Assembly (NCBI RefSeq): GCF_014192095.1
Contig: NZ_JACHXN010000004.1
Coordinates: forward strand, 310,001-374,000
Source of the DNA: Phyllobacterium trifolii
GTDB lineage: Bacteria; Pseudomonadota; Alphaproteobacteria; Rhizobiales; Rhizobiaceae
DNA: 64,000 nucleotides
Direction of reading: 5' to 3'
Shown: positions 62,947 through 64,000 of the stretch, one piece after another
Position numbering within the stretch: position 1 is the stretch's first letter
Layout of the letters: every line of letters begins with the position of its first letter
The notes under the pieces: generated by a model
Told to the model about the DNA's origin: nothing
Databases searched by the model: none
Seen by the model: only the letters and a program-made list of their open reading frames with translations
Made by a program: the position numbers and the translations under genes

Positions 62947-63720
62947 TCAACGGTTAAGCAATTCCAGAGTCTTGGCGTGCAGTTCGGGCGTCGCAGCAGC
63001 AACGATATCGCCGGCCTTCTCCGCCGGACCTCCATCCCACGTGGTGATCACACCACCGGCCTTTTCGATGATCGGAACAAGCGCCACAATGTCATATGGA
63101 TGCAGGCCGGTTTCGACAACGAGATCGACGAAGCCGGCAGCAAGCATGGAATAAGCGTAACAATCCGTGCCGTAGCGCGCGAGCCGCACGCATTGTTCGA
63201 CCCGATCATAGGCGGCGCGCTGCTCATCCTTGAACATTGCCGGCGTGGTCGTAAACAGTGTTGTCTCGGAAAGTTCGGTGGTTTTCCGCGTTTCGAGGCG
63301 GCGAATACCACCCGGACCCTCGTACCATGAAGCGTCACCGTCACACATGAACAGCTCATTGGTAAACGGTTGAGCCATGAGCCCCGCCACTGCATCCCCG
63401 TCGATGGTAAGACCGGCCAATGTTCCCCATACAGGAATACCGGAAATGAACGCGCGGGTGCCATCGATCGGGTCGATCACCCAGACATGCGAATGATCGA
63501 GGTTTTCGCCGCCGAACTCTTCGCCGAGAATGCCGTGATCCGGGAAACTGGCGTTGATCAGTTTGCGAATCGCCTTTTCAGCCTCTCGGTCCGCCTCTGT
63601 AACGGGATCAAAACCTGCCTGATATTTGTTGTCGATGAGCGAAATCGTGCGGAATCGCGGCAATGTCTGCTCTGCTGCAACACCGGCGATTTGCTTCAAA
63701 AAGGAAAGTTCAATGACCAA
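62947..63720 (-). CDS. hisN: Inositol-monophosphatase family phosphatase, probable histidinol-phosphatase
   Basis: 257 residues from a TTG at 63720 with a GAGGAG site 6-7 bases upstream. Metal ligands are visible: GEEFG, DPIDGTRAFISG and, near the C-terminus, HPYDIVALVPIIEKAGG. The sequence type fits HisN-type histidinol-phosphate phosphatases of actinobacteria and rhizobia. It would dephosphorylate L-histidinol phosphate in histidine synthesis; an inositol or other phosphate is possible. The partial gene downstream on the strand is unidentified. Confidence 0.85.
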   Translation of the reverse strand: MVIELSFLKQIAGVAAEQTLPRFRTISLIDNKYQAGFDPVTEADREAEKAIRKLINASFPDHGILGEEFGGENLDHSHVWVIDPIDGTRAFISGIPVWGTLAGLTIDGDAVAGLMAQPFTNELFMCDGDASWYEGPGGIRRLETRKTTELSETTLFTTTPAMFKDEQRAAYDRVEQCVRLARYGTDCYAYSMLAAGFVDLVVETGLHPYDIVALVPIIEKAGGVITTWDGGPAEKAGDIVAAATPELHAKTLELLNR

Positions 63721-63827
63721 AATAGCTCCTCACGATTAAAATATCCTCATTTTCCTGCGGCGTAGGCGAATTTATTGCATTTTTTTTAGGCAACTAATAA
63801 TGGTGCCCAAAAAAACATACAAAACAC

Positions 63828-63855
63828 TTGACATTTGTGCGGCGCAGCATAGATT
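63828..63855 (+). promoter_or_regulatory. Promoter of the MmgR-like small RNA
   Basis: TTGACA at 63828-63833 and TAGATT at 63850-63855 with a 16-base spacer. The predicted transcript start, about 63861-63863, coincides with the start of a compact three-hairpin RNA. Confidence 0.65.
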
Positions 63856-63860
63856 GGTGC

Positions 63861-63940
63861 ATGGACAGGGCGACCTGTCTATGCCCTCCTTGGGCGTTTC
63901 CTCCCTAGACTTGGGCCGCGCTTACGCGCGGTCTTTTTTT
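63861..63940 (+). ncRNA. mmgR: Small RNA of the MmgR/alpha-r8 family
   Basis: About 78 bases with three hairpins. The first is GACAGG-GCGA-CCTGTC; the second is GCCC-TCCTT-GGGC. A single-stranded core GTTTCCTCCCTAGACTTGG follows, containing TTTCCTCCCT, the conserved 10-mer of rhizobial MmgR. The last is a terminator stem GCCGCGC-TTAC-GCGCGGT plus CTTTTTTT. In Sinorhizobium MmgR limits polyhydroxybutyrate accumulation under nitrogen limitation and needs Hfq. The assignment rests on the core and terminator seen here; the symbol is by homology. Confidence 0.8.
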
Positions 63941-63967
63941 GTTTAAAAATCTGCTGCTGGTAAGACG

Positions 63968-64000
63968 CTATTCGGCAGCAAGCGGCTTATCCAGGAAGTA
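63968..64000 (-). CDS. C-terminal fragment of an unidentified gene
   Basis: Reading the minus strand from the window end gives ten codons, YFLDKPLAAE, then TAG. The hydrophobic-acidic ending and its immediate position after the sRNA terminator suggest a real C-terminus. The bulk lies beyond base 64000, so the product is not identifiable. Confidence 0.45.
   Translation of the reverse strand, partial: YFLDKPLAAE

Overview
The window looks like chromosomal DNA of an alphaproteobacterium of the order Hyphomicrobiales (Brucella/Phyllobacterium/Mesorhizobium relatives). This is an inference from gene content: a Brucella-Omp10-like lipoprotein, homospermidine synthase, gltB/gltD, a C-terminal LysM on a 5'-nucleotidase, an MmgR (alpha-r8) type small RNA, a ROSE-like heat-shock leader and rhizobial-type intergenic hairpins. 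Codon usage is GC-rich throughout. No phage, integrase, transposase, rRNA, tRNA or CRISPR was recognised.

Layout. 1-9.2 kb: the 5' end of an ornithine/lysine decarboxylase with a structured leader, an amidase-LysR pair, a DUF1007 + NicO nickel/cobalt transporter pair split by a long palindromic element, a GNAT, a class I aminotransferase and an EmrB/QacA-type MFS pump. 9.2-26.4 kb: a catabolic island, described below. 26.4-37.4 kb: DUF533 protein, tRNA-U34 hydroxylase TrhO, KDPG aldolase, DUF559 protein, a DUF882/M15-like cell-wall protein, oligoendopeptidase F, a DUF3445 haem-protein homologue, homospermidine synthase, a GNAT and an Omp10-like lipoprotein. 37.5-49.7 kb: LysM-tailed 5'-nucleotidase, NCS1 permease, ferrochelatase, stomatin/NfeD pair, arabinose-5-phosphate isomerase, a beta-barrel outer-membrane protein, a ThDP enzyme and GalU. 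49.9-64 kb: lytic transglycosylase, DUF459 SGNH-like protein, GltD/GltB, threonine aldolase, Hsp20, an exported basic protein, an alpha/beta hydrolase, a HisN-type phosphatase and an sRNA.

The catabolic island is the most interesting part. Twelve minus-strand genes (20682 to 9218), several overlapping or nearly abutting, encode a polar-amino-acid-type ABC importer (binding protein, two permeases, ATPase), two type II 3-dehydroquinate dehydratases, a two-domain QuiC-type 3-dehydroshikimate dehydratase, a Gfo/Idh/MocA dehydrogenase, an aldo/keto reductase, an NAD-dependent epimerase, a fumarate-reductase-like flavoprotein and a small dimeric-barrel protein. A divergent arm carries an SDR, a TIM-barrel enzyme and a GntR regulator. 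A second TIM-barrel/GntR pair, an M24 peptidase homologue and a truncated dehydrogenase-like start follow. The set points to uptake of a quinate/shikimate-like cyclohexane carboxylate and its conversion to protocatechuate. It has no recognisable PQQ quinate dehydrogenase or AroE-type dehydrogenase, and the second dehydroquinase has lost two substrate-binding residues, so the real substrate may be a variant of quinate/shikimate.

Non-coding structure is rich. There are four dispersed copies of a ~125-135 bp inverted-repeat element (one supplies the start of the DUF459 gene), a 274 bp near-perfect palindrome that supplies the stop codon of the DUF1007 gene, a 145 bp MITE-like element before hemH, and several bidirectional terminators.
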